The translations under genes were made by a program, and so were the position numbers. Of a stretch of DNA of 41,066 bases, positions 32,541-40,945 are shown in pieces (positions within the stretch are counted from its first letter, which is position 1; each line of letters begins with the position of its first letter). A model generated the notes under the pieces. It was not told the origin of the DNA. It was given only the letters and a program-made list of their open reading frames with translations, and did not search any database. This DNA is from Fibrobacter sp. UBA4297 (GTDB lineage Bacteria > Fibrobacterota > Fibrobacteria > Fibrobacterales > Fibrobacteraceae), in contig NZ_DGUZ01000021.1 in NCBI RefSeq assembly GCF_002394865.1, forward strand, positions 133,654 through 174,719, given 5' to 3'.

Positions 32541-32597
32541 GGTTAGTAGGAAGTAGGAAGTTAGAAGTAGGAAGTGGTTAGTGGCTGGTGGTTAGGG
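32541..32597. repeat. TTAGT/GGAAGTAG word tract
   Basis: Tract of GTAGGAAG, TTAGTGG and GGTTAGG words between the GGDEF and symporter genes; complementary in words to the tracts at 2654-2684 and 3587-3632 (TTCCTAC, CCACTAA). Confidence 0.5.
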
Positions 32598-32644
32598 AGA
32601 CGCTGTTTAAAAAATCTAGTTGGCAGAACTTAGCCCGCTTCGCT

Positions 32645-32697
32645 CTTAGAACTTAGTGTTTTCTTTTTAGAGAGAAGGAAGTGTTCTAAGTTCTAAG
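32645..32697. repeat. 12-bp perfect inverted repeat
   Basis: CTTAGAACTTAG (32645-32656) and CTAAGTTCTAAG (32686-32697) are perfect complements around a 29-base loop. It lies right after the GGDEF gene stop and may end its transcript, though no U-tract follows directly. The longer pair GCTGTTTA (near 32604) / TAAACAGC (32700-32707) brackets it. Confidence 0.5.
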
Positions 32698-32699
32698 CT

Positions 32700-34517
32700 C
32701 TAAACAGCACCCACCGCTTCAGTTTCAACGGTTTCAAAACGCACGACCTGATTGCGGCCGCCGTCCTTTGCCTTGTAGAGCGCCTGGTCCGCATTGTTTA
32801 CCGCCTTCTTCATGTCCGAGAATTCCGGTTCCACAAGGAAAGCGCCAATACTTACCGTCACGCGGAGCGGGTCCGTCAAGTGCACGTTGAACTCGAGCTT
32901 GCCCACCGCCTTGCGGATGCGTTCAGCTGTTTCAATCATGCCTTCCGGAGTCGTATCGACGAGTGCCACCACAAATTCTTCACCACCGTAGCGAGCCACG
33001 ATGTCAATTTCCTTGCGGATTTCGCCACTAATCGCCGTTGCAATACCCTTGATGACTTCATCGCCTACCGGGTGTCCATAGGTATCATTCACACTCTTGA
33101 AGTGGTCGATATCCATCATCAAGACGCCAATATTGTATTTCTTGCGGTCAGCGCGAACCTTTTCTGTGCGGAGCGCTTCTTGTAGTGAGCGGTGATTCAT
33201 AAGTCCTGTAAGGCCATCGCGCGTTGCAAGGTCCTTATCCTTTTCGACCTGAAGAGCTCGGGCATAAGCAAAGCCTGCGACACCGGCAAACGCCTTAAGG
33301 AGTTTCTTTTCGTGATCTTGATAGCGGTTGGTATAGCGGCTTTCAAGGCAAATGGCTAGTTCCGCAGTTCTTGCGTCCGGTTCAGAGGCAACCGGCATTA
33401 CAAACAACTGACGCAGTTCCATATTGCGCTTTTCGGAATCGTTCAAGCGCGGCACGTAATCGGCATATCCCGAGGTAAACGAGCGGAAAACCGGGCGGTT
33501 TCTCATGAGCGCAAGCACGAAAATGCCTTTATCAGACAACGTAAACTTTTTATTAATAAACTGTTCAGAATCCACACCGACACAGTAAACAACACGACCG
33601 GAGCATTCCTTCGGTTTGTCGAGAGCAAGAATCGTCAAGCGGTCAAACGGTATGTTCTCCTTGACGTATTCAAACATTTGCTTATAGATGTCCTTCACCG
33701 TCATGGTTTGGAAGAACTTACGCTGGTAGCGGTAAAGCACACTGAACTGTTGCTGTTCAATGTAGTTCTGCGCCGATACATAGCTTTTGAAACTCACCAT
33801 GAACATGACATGGGACATGAACATGAGCGCCTGGACATCGGCTTCCTTAAAAGCATTCGGCTGCAGGGAGTCTACCAAGATTGCACCAAAGCGGCGTTCT
33901 TCGCGGTCAAGTAAAGGAACGCCCACCAAGGAACGGATTCTTCTATTTTCAATGTAATACGGAAGACGTTTGCTTACAAACAAATCACCTTCCAAGATAC
34001 GGGATACGCCTGGGCGTAAAAGTTGGCTCAAGATGCCCGTATTTTCGGTAATTTTCGCACTTGAATCAATGAAGTTCTGAATGTCACTCTGGAACGCCCT
34101 CAGCCTCAATTCGTTAACACTGCCGCCGCTCGTAAAAATCGTAAAAGTGTTGGCATCCGGCATAAGCACCTTGAGACAGCGCAAGATATCACCATACGCC
34201 TTATCGACATCAGAGTTTGCGCGTGACCAAATCTGGTTTACGCGGAGCGAGGAATCGGGTTCGTTCGTATCCGTCTTGACATTGTTCGTAAATTCATTGC
34301 GGATATCCGGAGAAACGACCGGAGTCAATGCGGTAGAACGCTTATCGCGCTTAATGACAGGAATCACAGAGGTATTCGCCGGAATGTTCGGGCGATTCAT
34401 CACAGCAAGGGAAAATGCGACAACAGCAAAGGGAATAAGGAAAAGGAACATGCCCCCCTGAAAAGCAAGTCCCAATAATGCACCGGCTACAACAAACAAA
34501 ATCTCAGATACGGACAT
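32700..34517 (-). CDS. Membrane-anchored double-GAF diguanylate cyclase (GGDEF)
   Basis: A 605-residue signalling protein. Two N-terminal hydrophobic segments (about 4-40) anchor it. Two GAF-like sensor regions follow (about 100-250, with RSLVGVPLLDREERRFGAILVDS, and about 275-420). The GGDEF domain (about 435-590) has DGLTGLMNHRSL and YGGEEF (about 509-514), the active cyclase signature, plus DIDHFKSVNDTYGHPVGD. It should make cyclic di-GMP in response to an unknown signal. No RxxD inhibitory site is obvious. It begins nine bases after lptG, so it shares the lptF-lptG transcript. Confidence 0.9.
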   Translation of the reverse strand: MSVSEILFVVAGALLGLAFQGGMFLFLIPFAVVAFSLAVMNRPNIPANTSVIPVIKRDKRSTALTPVVSPDIRNEFTNNVKTDTNEPDSSLRVNQIWSRANSDVDKAYGDILRCLKVLMPDANTFTIFTSGGSVNELRLRAFQSDIQNFIDSSAKITENTGILSQLLRPGVSRILEGDLFVSKRLPYYIENRRIRSLVGVPLLDREERRFGAILVDSLQPNAFKEADVQALMFMSHVMFMVSFKSYVSAQNYIEQQQFSVLYRYQRKFFQTMTVKDIYKQMFEYVKENIPFDRLTILALDKPKECSGRVVYCVGVDSEQFINKKFTLSDKGIFVLALMRNRPVFRSFTSGYADYVPRLNDSEKRNMELRQLFVMPVASEPDARTAELAICLESRYTNRYQDHEKKLLKAFAGVAGFAYARALQVEKDKDLATRDGLTGLMNHRSLQEALRTEKVRADRKKYNIGVLMMDIDHFKSVNDTYGHPVGDEVIKGIATAISGEIRKEIDIVARYGGEEFVVALVDTTPEGMIETAERIRKAVGKLEFNVHLTDPLRVTVSIGAFLVEPEFSDMKKAVNNADQALYKAKDGGRNQVVRFETVETEAVGAV

Positions 34518-34526
34518 TTAAACCCT

Positions 34527-35627
34527 CTACAAGCGGAATGATCGATATAACATGACAAACGCGAGACCGGCATAAATGAAGTGACTGTTCCACGCCGCCC
34601 AGAACGGCGACAAAGCTCCGTTTTCACCCATTTTAAGTCCAATTCTCTCAAGAATATAATAGCTAAAAACAAGCAACAGGCCAACACCGAATTTCTGGGA
34701 AAGGCCCCCTGAACGGCTATACCGGTGGCATAGCGCCGCCCCAATCAAAAGAACTATCAAGTTCATCCAGTGTGCGGAATACTTGAACTGAAGCGCGGTC
34801 TCCATCGCACGGGTTTCTTCACCCGAACGCCTAAGCACATCTATACGTTCCTTGACCATCTTGGAATCCATCTCGTCGGCAAGCTGGCGTTCGTTGATCA
34901 AGTCGTTCGGACGCGTCTTGACTTTTCCCTTCATGTTCTTCATGCGAACGGGAGTCACTTCCACGGAGCCGTCCTTTTTGAACACGCGGTGGTACCCATT
35001 TTCAAACCGCCAGAAACCGTCTCCACTCACAGAATCAGTCTCATGCCAGCGGATAGAGCGAACATCGTAACGTTCGACCAAACGTCCTCGATCGCGCACC
35101 AAGAGAACAACATCGCGTCCAACTTTATTCTTACCGGAGTAATGCTTAAAAAACCAGCTATTCTTTTCGCTATCAATAAACGTGAAATCCTGCTTTTCCT
35201 TGATGCGCGGGTTCTTGCGTTTTTGCGCATTGGTTTCCATGATTTCAAAGCGCTTGTGGTTTGCATCTGGGAGCCAGTGTTCGCTCATTTCATACGAACC
35301 AATGGACATGAGGATGCCCAAGAAGAATATCGGCAAAAGCGTCTTGAACGGACTTTGTCCCGAGCTCTGCATGGCGCTCATTTCCAGGTGCCGTGCCATA
35401 TTCCCGACCGAAGCCAAAACCGCGATAAACAACGCCACAGGAGTAATCAAGTACAAAATATACGGAAGGTAACTCAGGTAGTAATCGCCCACGGCTTTCA
35501 TCTCGCGAGCAGACCAAGTCTTGATATTACCAACAAAATCTATAACAACAAAAATAAGGACAGCACCGCAGACAACGATGAGGAACATCTTCAAAAAGTT
35601 CCAGATAAGGTATCTAGAAAATTTCAT
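34527..35627 (-). CDS. lptG: LptG-like LPS export permease (YjgP/YjgQ family)
   Basis: A 366-residue inner-membrane protein with three N-terminal and three C-terminal membrane segments around a periplasmic beta-jellyroll (about 130-260). FSRYLIWNFLKMFLIVVCGAVLIF opens the family. With LptF and the ATPase LptB it lifts lipopolysaccharide from the inner membrane. Its start overlaps the lptF stop by four bases (ATGA-type), so both are translated together. LptF versus LptG is assigned from gene order only, as the two are paralogous. Confidence 0.85.
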   Translation of the reverse strand: MKFSRYLIWNFLKMFLIVVCGAVLIFVVIDFVGNIKTWSAREMKAVGDYYLSYLPYILYLITPVALFIAVLASVGNMARHLEMSAMQSSGQSPFKTLLPIFFLGILMSIGSYEMSEHWLPDANHKRFEIMETNAQKRKNPRIKEKQDFTFIDSEKNSWFFKHYSGKNKVGRDVVLLVRDRGRLVERYDVRSIRWHETDSVSGDGFWRFENGYHRVFKKDGSVEVTPVRMKNMKGKVKTRPNDLINERQLADEMDSKMVKERIDVLRRSGEETRAMETALQFKYSAHWMNLIVLLIGAALCHRYSRSGGLSQKFGVGLLLVFSYYILERIGLKMGENGALSPFWAAWNSHFIYAGLAFVMLYRSFRL

Positions 35628-37063
35628 TCGAACCTCTTCTTGAGTTTACCGAACAGCCAACCAGCCGCCCTGACGCACTGGGTAATACCTGTATAACGGC
35701 CAACGATTTTAAAGAAGCGTAGAACTTTAGAATTGCCAGTAAATCGGTCGCGCACCATTGCACGCGTAAGGAGAATGCCAACGACACCGATAATGATATT
35801 CGAGATCCACATGGCAAGTTCCGGAGAGACCACCAAGCGGTCGGCCAAGTTTTCGCCACCGATAAGGCAAATCCAGTAGATGACAAAGAACGCAAGGCTA
35901 TAGAGGATGCCTGTGCCAATACCACCTTTGCGAGCCATAATGCCAAGCGGCGCCCCAATCAGCACAAACACAAAGCATGCAAATGCGGTACTGAACTTTT
36001 TGTGGATTTCGACCAGGTACTGGGCGGCGCGCTTGAGTTCACCATCCATACGGCCCCAGGCACGCTCCGTCGAACGGAGGGCCGCTGTTTCTTGCACTCG
36101 GACTTTGCGAAGCCCCTGCACAAACTGCATAGAATCGCCCATCTGAACGCCATTTGCATTTTCGGGGAGAATCGAATCGCCATTGACAAGTTCTCGCAAG
36201 TTCATAAGAGTAGGCAAGCGGCGCGTCCTGGCCAGCACTGCCGCCGAGTCATAATTTTTGCGGGCATCCGTCACCACATCCCACATCATCTCGACGGGCA
36301 TTTCACGGTCACTGCGATAACTGCGACTGCGGCGTTCCAGGCGGTCGTCCACGTTCTGCATCGCCAAATCCTGCGAGAAGAACCGGATGCGGAAATAGTT
36401 GTCGTTATCGTCGGGATCCACGAGATGCGTTTCGCCACTACGGAGCCTGAGCATGAGCGTAGCCCCGTTATCCACATAATCCATCGATGCGCTATCGGCA
36501 TAGACAATTCTAGGTGCGCCTTTCTTTTCCATCTCAAAAATCTGGATACCGTACAACGTCCCCGACACAGGGTCAATGCGGTTTACCCAAAGCTGCACGC
36601 CGGGAAACTGCGTAATAAGGCGCCCCGCATCAATAAACACATGAGGCTTCTTGCGCGACACGGCGTTCATAAGTTCCACCGACCTGTGGTTTGCCTCAGG
36701 GAGCACCCAGTTGTTGAACACGACCATCACGACCGAAAGCAAAAGCGCAACAAGCAACACCGGGCGCATCAGCGACAAGGGAGAGATGCCCGCCGCTTTG
36801 ACGGCCGTAATTTCCTGATCGCCAGACATACGGCCAAATGCCATGAGGCTTGCGACAAGCACAGCCATCGGAATCGAAAGCGAAAGCATCCATGCAAGGT
36901 TCAGCGCAAAAATTTCAAGGACCGTAGATGCAGGCAATCCCTTGGACAGCACATTGTCCAAGATTTTGACCAAAAAGTCAACTACAAACAAAAAAGTAAT
37001 GCCAAAGAGCGAAGCCAAAAAAGGACCTATCAGCTCTTTCAAGACATAGCGGACTAAAATCAT
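35624..37063 (-). CDS. lptF: LptF-like LPS export permease (YjgP/YjgQ family)
   Basis: A 479-residue inner-membrane permease. ILVRYVLKELIGPFLASLFGITFLFVVDFLVKILD and SLSIPMAVLVASLMAFGRMSGDQEITAVKAAGIS (about 58-92) are diagnostic of the family, including the conserved coupling-helix GRMSGDxE region contacted by LptB. It is about 110 residues longer than E. coli LptF; the extra length is in the middle, a charged stretch with MPVEMMWDVVTDARKNYDSA (about 255-330). First gene of the lptF-lptG-GGDEF transcript, divergent from bamD with only 64 bases between, so both face a shared promoter region. Confidence 0.87.
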   Translation of the reverse strand: MILVRYVLKELIGPFLASLFGITFLFVVDFLVKILDNVLSKGLPASTVLEIFALNLAWMLSLSIPMAVLVASLMAFGRMSGDQEITAVKAAGISPLSLMRPVLLVALLLSVVMVVFNNWVLPEANHRSVELMNAVSRKKPHVFIDAGRLITQFPGVQLWVNRIDPVSGTLYGIQIFEMEKKGAPRIVYADSASMDYVDNGATLMLRLRSGETHLVDPDDNDNYFRIRFFSQDLAMQNVDDRLERRSRSYRSDREMPVEMMWDVVTDARKNYDSAAVLARTRRLPTLMNLRELVNGDSILPENANGVQMGDSMQFVQGLRKVRVQETAALRSTERAWGRMDGELKRAAQYLVEIHKKFSTAFACFVFVLIGAPLGIMARKGGIGTGILYSLAFFVIYWICLIGGENLADRLVVSPELAMWISNIIIGVVGILLTRAMVRDRFTGNSKVLRFFKIVGRYTGITQCVRAAGWLFGKLKKRFE

Positions 37064-37127
37064 TTTTCTCTAGAGTCGTTTTTTTCTACTTTACAGCATG
37101 AAAGTTAGAATTAACCAAAGAAAAAAA

Positions 37128-37979
37128 ATGAAAAAAGTTTTCAAGAGTACCCTGTTCGTTCCTTTTTTCCTTTATATGGCAACCATGATGGGTTGTTCCT
37201 CGACCTCTTCATCTAAAATAACCCATACCGAATGGTGCAAGGCCCGCTATGAGGCGTCAGAAGAACTCTACAAGGCAAAGAAGTACGGACGCGCCGTCGA
37301 AAAACTGGAAGAAATCCTTTCGACCTGCGCAGGGTCAGGCTACATGGAACAGGCGCAATTCCTGATTGCCGAAAGCCATTTCAACCTGGAGCAGTGGATT
37401 GAAGCCCGTGGCGAATACGGAAGCTTTATCGTGAACTTCCCGGGTTCTCCGTTTGCAGAAACCGCCGAATTCCGCAAGGCAGTTTCCTCGTTCAACATGG
37501 ATTACAGGATTGACCGCGACGAATCCAACACGACAACCGCCATGAAGGACTTTGAACGCTACCTCGCAAACCACCCGAGCACCCCGCTTCGCGATTCCGT
37601 CAACTACTACTACAACCTCCTCGTCGATCGCGTGGCCGAAAAGGAATTCCAGACGGGCCGCCTCTACTTGCGCATGGAAAAGCCGCAAGCCGCAGTCATC
37701 TACTTCAAGGAATTTCTCGAGACCTACCCCAACGCCAAACGCCGCCAAGAAGCGCTATTCCTGATTTCGGATGCCTACACCGACCTGGACCAGTTTGAAT
37801 CGGCAAGGCAATACCTCGCCGTCGCCCAAAACGAAGCAAGCGAAGACAAGGAAATTCAAAAACGCGTGAAGAAGGCCGAAGAAAAAATTGCAAGCGCCGA
37901 AGAAACCTACGAAAAGCGCCTCAAGAAAGAAGCCGAAAAGAAGCGCCTCCAGAAAGAAGAAAAGACACTCGCTGACTAG
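37128..37979 (+). CDS. bamD: BamD-like outer-membrane assembly lipoprotein
   Basis: A 283-residue TPR lipoprotein of the BAM complex, which inserts barrels into the outer membrane. Signal peptide residues 1-22 end in lipobox TMMGC (Cys23). TPR repeats follow: YEASEELYKAKKYGRAVEKLEEIL (about 40-63), EQAQFLIAESHFNLEQWIEA and EALFLISDAYTDLDQFESA. The tail is a charged helix rich in Lys and Glu. I use ATG 37128, which starts the signal peptide; an in-frame ATG at 37098 lies almost on the TACTTTA promoter (37087-37093) and would add a basic stretch. The outer-membrane gene begins 8 bases after it. Confidence 0.88.
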   Translation: MKKVFKSTLFVPFFLYMATMMGCSSTSSSKITHTEWCKARYEASEELYKAKKYGRAVEKLEEILSTCAGSGYMEQAQFLIAESHFNLEQWIEARGEYGSFIVNFPGSPFAETAEFRKAVSSFNMDYRIDRDESNTTTAMKDFERYLANHPSTPLRDSVNYYYNLLVDRVAEKEFQTGRLYLRMEKPQAAVIYFKEFLETYPNAKRRQEALFLISDAYTDLDQFESARQYLAVAQNEASEDKEIQKRVKKAEEKIASAEETYEKRLKKEAEKKRLQKEEKTLAD

Positions 37980-37987
37980 GCCTCCGG

Positions 37988-39040
37988 ATGAAGTTTAAGT
38001 CCAGAAACTGCGTTTCACTGCTCACGGCATTGCTGTTTTCGGCAAGCGCCTTTGCCGCAAGTGAAGAGAAACTGGACCACGACAATTCCATCTTGTCCGT
38101 ATTTGTGCAGCCGTCAATTTCGTTCATCAGCTTTACCGAGCGCGAATATTTCCAGGACGCCATCGATACCATCTACTATGGATTTAGGGAAAGTGCCGTC
38201 ACCCACGCAGAGACATTAAACGTTGCCAAGCAGGATTTCCAGAAAGTGAACTTCTGCTTCCCGGTTACAGCGGGCATCCAGTGGCAATTCCGCGAAGACC
38301 AGTTCTTAAGCGCGGGCATCGGATTTATCTACGATAACGAATCCGTCGTGTTGACCGACCGCAAGAGCAATACGCACAGTTACGAGTACACGCTCCAGGG
38401 CATCCCGCTGTTTCTCGAATACCGCTTGGCGCTCCCCAAAAACTTCATTACTCTCAGCACAGGCGGGCTTTTCAGCATTGCAGTCCGTTGGTACTGGACT
38501 TTGCCTGGCACAGAAATTTACACGACATGGGGCAAGCTCGAAGCGGAAAACTCCCCCTTTGGCGCGGGTTTTGGCGTAAGCCTCGGCTACCTTTTTGCAA
38601 GCTGGAAAAACTTTAAGCTTTACGGCGACATCGGTTTCAATTCCATTTCGGTGAAGTCCGACAAGATGTTCTCGGCAATTGTCCCGAACGGTCCTGACGA
38701 AAAGGCAAAGTGGAACCTGGGTGGAATTCAGTTGCAAATTAGGGGTTCCTTTGGATTGTGGAACAAGCCTAAGCCCAAGGACGACGACGATGATGACGAT
38801 GACGACGGAGACAAGAAGCCCAAGGTCAAAATCATCGACGATGTGAAAGATTCTGTGAAAACCGTCCAGGATAGCGCAAAGATTGATACGAGCGTAGTTC
38901 TAGATTCCGCAGGAATCGCCGACTCACTGAAAACAGCTGTGCAAGATTCAGTTGGAACTGCGCCGGAAAATGCGCCCGTCCCTCAAGACGCGCCACAAAC
39001 AAGCGCGGAATCAGCAAACGTAAAAGCAAAAGGGGACTGA
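37988..39040 (+). CDS. Outer-membrane barrel protein with acidic C-terminal tail
   Basis: A 350-residue exported protein with signal peptide 1-24 (LLTALLFSASAFAA). The barrel-like part (about 30-258) has alternating aromatic strands (FPVTAGIQWQF, SLGYLFASWKNFKLYGDIGF). It is followed by KPKPKDDDDDDDDDGD and a long Asp/Ser/Ala-rich low-complexity tail. The Asp run is acidic enough to bind calcium in principle, but this is inferred. It follows bamD by eight bases and overlaps the PHP gene as TGATG, so all three are one transcript. Family unknown. Confidence 0.8.
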   Translation: MKFKSRNCVSLLTALLFSASAFAASEEKLDHDNSILSVFVQPSISFISFTEREYFQDAIDTIYYGFRESAVTHAETLNVAKQDFQKVNFCFPVTAGIQWQFREDQFLSAGIGFIYDNESVVLTDRKSNTHSYEYTLQGIPLFLEYRLALPKNFITLSTGGLFSIAVRWYWTLPGTEIYTTWGKLEAENSPFGAGFGVSLGYLFASWKNFKLYGDIGFNSISVKSDKMFSAIVPNGPDEKAKWNLGGIQLQIRGSFGLWNKPKPKDDDDDDDDDGDKKPKVKIIDDVKDSVKTVQDSAKIDTSVVLDSAGIADSLKTAVQDSVGTAPENAPVPQDAPQTSAESANVKAKGD

Positions 39041-40767
39041 TGAGTTTTTGGCCGGGGGAAAAATTGCGTTACGCCGAAACGCATTTTAAGTTCAAGTTGC
39101 CCTGGTCGCTCCTTTACAAGCCGTGGCCCGAAATTTTTTTCGATGCGCCGTTCCAATTTGTGCCGGGCGTCGAGCCATACCTCTGGATTGTCGTGCGTGA
39201 CGCAGACCGTTTCCCGACGGCGATTAAAAATGCGGAAATCGTTTTAAAACGTATTGCAGACAAAGAAACTGCATCGGAACTTAATGATAATGTCATGGCG
39301 GACCCAAACCGCCATCTACCCGCGACGTCGCAAAACATAGTCATTTGCAAAGACTTGAATATCGACGTCAGCGAGCAGATGAAATTCATTCCGCTTGCGC
39401 TTGGGAAAATTCCGGCAGGTGCATATGAAGCGCACTGCAAGCTGACCGTAGAACGCAACGGCAAGACACAGACTTTTGAGCGCTGGAACCTGCCGAGACT
39501 TAAACCCGTCCCGCTCCGTTTCAAGATCTTGAACGAGATGCCGCCTATCGCCCCCGGCTATGCCGCGGGCGAAATGCACTGCCACACGCACTACTCCGCA
39601 GACCATGTGGAATACGGCGCCACGCCCGAAGTGTTGCAGCTTGCCGCCAAGGCAGTCGGGCTCGACTTTGTGAACTGCACCGACCACGCTTACGACTTCG
39701 CCTTCACGCAAGAAGATTACACCAAAGAAGCGGACTCGCCAGTGCCGAAATTCCAAAAACTGCGCAAAGAAATTGCGGCGCTCCCCACCAAGGATGATAA
39801 AGGCAACAATATGCCGCTCATGCTCGCTGGCGAAGAAGTATCTGCCGGGAACAGCAAAGGCGAGAACGTACACATGACTGTCCTCGCCCCCGAAGGTTAC
39901 CTCCCGGGGCTCGGCGACTGCGGCCGCTATTGGCTCGAAAACCACCCGACGCGCAGCATCAAGCAAATTCTGAACATGACTGAGGCGCACTGCTTCGCAG
40001 CGCACCCGTTCCAGCAAATGGGACTCTTGGAAAAATTCGTGTTCCGTCGCGGTTACTGGAAGCCCGAAGATTTGCAACTGAAAAACAAGCATTCGATTCG
40101 CGGGCTGCAATTCTGGAACGGAAGTCGCGATGAAGGTTTCAAGCTCGGCCGAGAATTTTGGATAAATGAGTTAGGCAAAGGAAATTACTTGCTCCCCATC
40201 GGTGGAAACGACGCCCATGGAGACTTGAACAGTATGACGGCCGTAAACTTGCCGCTTATTTCGCTAAAGCACACACGTGCCCATACATTTGGAAAAGTCC
40301 GCACGGTTGTGAAAATCATGGACCCTACCGGCAATCCGATTTTGTCATTCCCGGCTACCTGTCCTCGCGCCTGTCCTCGCTTGACGGGGATGACGGGGAC
40401 GACCGGGAATCTCCCTACACAGCCCCCGCTGACCCTCGACCTATTAAACGCCGCCTTCGCCGCAGACAACTGCTACATCACGGACGGTCCTGCCCTCTGG
40501 TGGGAACGCGACAAAAACGGCATCACGTTCCACGCCCGCAGCAACAAAGAAATGGGCGGAGGATTCCGCTACATCCGCATTTACGGGCGCCGCATACAGA
40601 GCAACGGCAAGCTTGCCCCCGAAGAAGAAGTCATGATCGGAAGCCTCATCGCAACGCCCGACCACGCCGACATTCCTGTTGCCACGCTTGGTTTTGCGTA
40701 CGTCCGTGCCGAATGTGAAACCGCAACCGGCAAGTTTGCGCTCACGTCGGCAGCACAGTTGCGCTGA
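39040..40767 (+). CDS. PHP-domain metal-dependent phosphoesterase
   Basis: A 575-residue protein. The PHP metal ligands are in order: EMHCHTHYSADH (about 178-190), NCTDHAYDF (about 212-220), AGEEVSAG, AAHPFQQ and GGNDAHGD (about 388-395). Members hydrolyse phosphoesters, often of nucleotides or small molecules; the substrate is unknown. An N-terminal beta-rich domain of ~165 residues and a C-terminal strand-rich domain flank the PHP core, as in the long CehA/McbA-type relatives. A ~24-residue stretch at about 435-458 is encoded by a dispersed palindromic repeat in frame. The start overlaps the upstream stop as TGATG. Confidence 0.85.
   Translation: MSFWPGEKLRYAETHFKFKLPWSLLYKPWPEIFFDAPFQFVPGVEPYLWIVVRDADRFPTAIKNAEIVLKRIADKETASELNDNVMADPNRHLPATSQNIVICKDLNIDVSEQMKFIPLALGKIPAGAYEAHCKLTVERNGKTQTFERWNLPRLKPVPLRFKILNEMPPIAPGYAAGEMHCHTHYSADHVEYGATPEVLQLAAKAVGLDFVNCTDHAYDFAFTQEDYTKEADSPVPKFQKLRKEIAALPTKDDKGNNMPLMLAGEEVSAGNSKGENVHMTVLAPEGYLPGLGDCGRYWLENHPTRSIKQILNMTEAHCFAAHPFQQMGLLEKFVFRRGYWKPEDLQLKNKHSIRGLQFWNGSRDEGFKLGREFWINELGKGNYLLPIGGNDAHGDLNSMTAVNLPLISLKHTRAHTFGKVRTVVKIMDPTGNPILSFPATCPRACPRLTGMTGTTGNLPTQPPLTLDLLNAAFAADNCYITDGPALWWERDKNGITFHARSNKEMGGGFRYIRIYGRRIQSNGKLAPEEEVMIGSLIATPDHADIPVATLGFAYVRAECETATGKFALTSAAQLR
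40343..40415 (-). repeat. Dispersed palindromic repeat in frame inside the PHP gene
   Basis: TGTCATTCCCGG (40343-40354) and CCGGGAATCTCC (40403-40414) are the inverted-orientation ends of the GGAGAT...ATGACA family with a TCCCGG stem. Inside are a tandem CTGTCCTCGC duplication and GACGGGGA words, so it is a nested composite. It encodes LSFPATCPRACPRLTGMTGT and a few more residues. Confidence 0.75.
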
Positions 40768-40770
40768 CAG

Positions 40771-40808
40771 CGTTTCAAAAAACGCCTTAAACATTTGCTT
40801 TTGAAACG
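40771..40808. promoter_or_regulatory. Long-spaced inverted repeat upstream of the sigma-54 promoter
   Basis: CGTTTCAAAA (40771-40780) and TTTTGAAACG (40799-40808) are perfect 10-base complements with an 18-base spacer. No U-tract follows. Its place about 90 bases upstream of the sigma-54 promoter suits an enhancer-binding protein site; it could also form an mRNA end structure for the PHP gene. Confidence 0.4.
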
Positions 40809-40893
40809 ATTACATGTTATTTTTTGAATAAGCGGGGAAACGATTTGAGCTATTTCTTGTTCTTTGGGAATGTTTGAAGCCAATTTCCCTTTT

Positions 40894-40909
40894 TGGCACG
40901 GAGTTTGCA
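40894..40909 (+). promoter_or_regulatory. Sigma-54 (RpoN) promoter
   Basis: TGGCACG (40894-40900), four bases, then TTGCA (40905-40909). GG (40895-40896) and GC (40907-40908) are exactly ten bases apart, the invariant -24/-12 spacing. It matches the consensus TGGCACGNNNNTTGCW. A start codon with SD lies 36 bases downstream. Confidence 0.8.
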
Positions 40910-40945
40910 TTTAAGGAAAAGTCCCCCAAAATCAGGAAGGTCGCC

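Noticed and set aside
36002..37057. 351-codon plus-strand frame
   Set aside because: Antisense to lptF; composition typical of a shadow.
40771..40808. Inverted repeat as a rho-independent terminator of the PHP gene
   Set aside because: The loop is 18 bases and no U-tract follows, so a protein-binding site is preferred.
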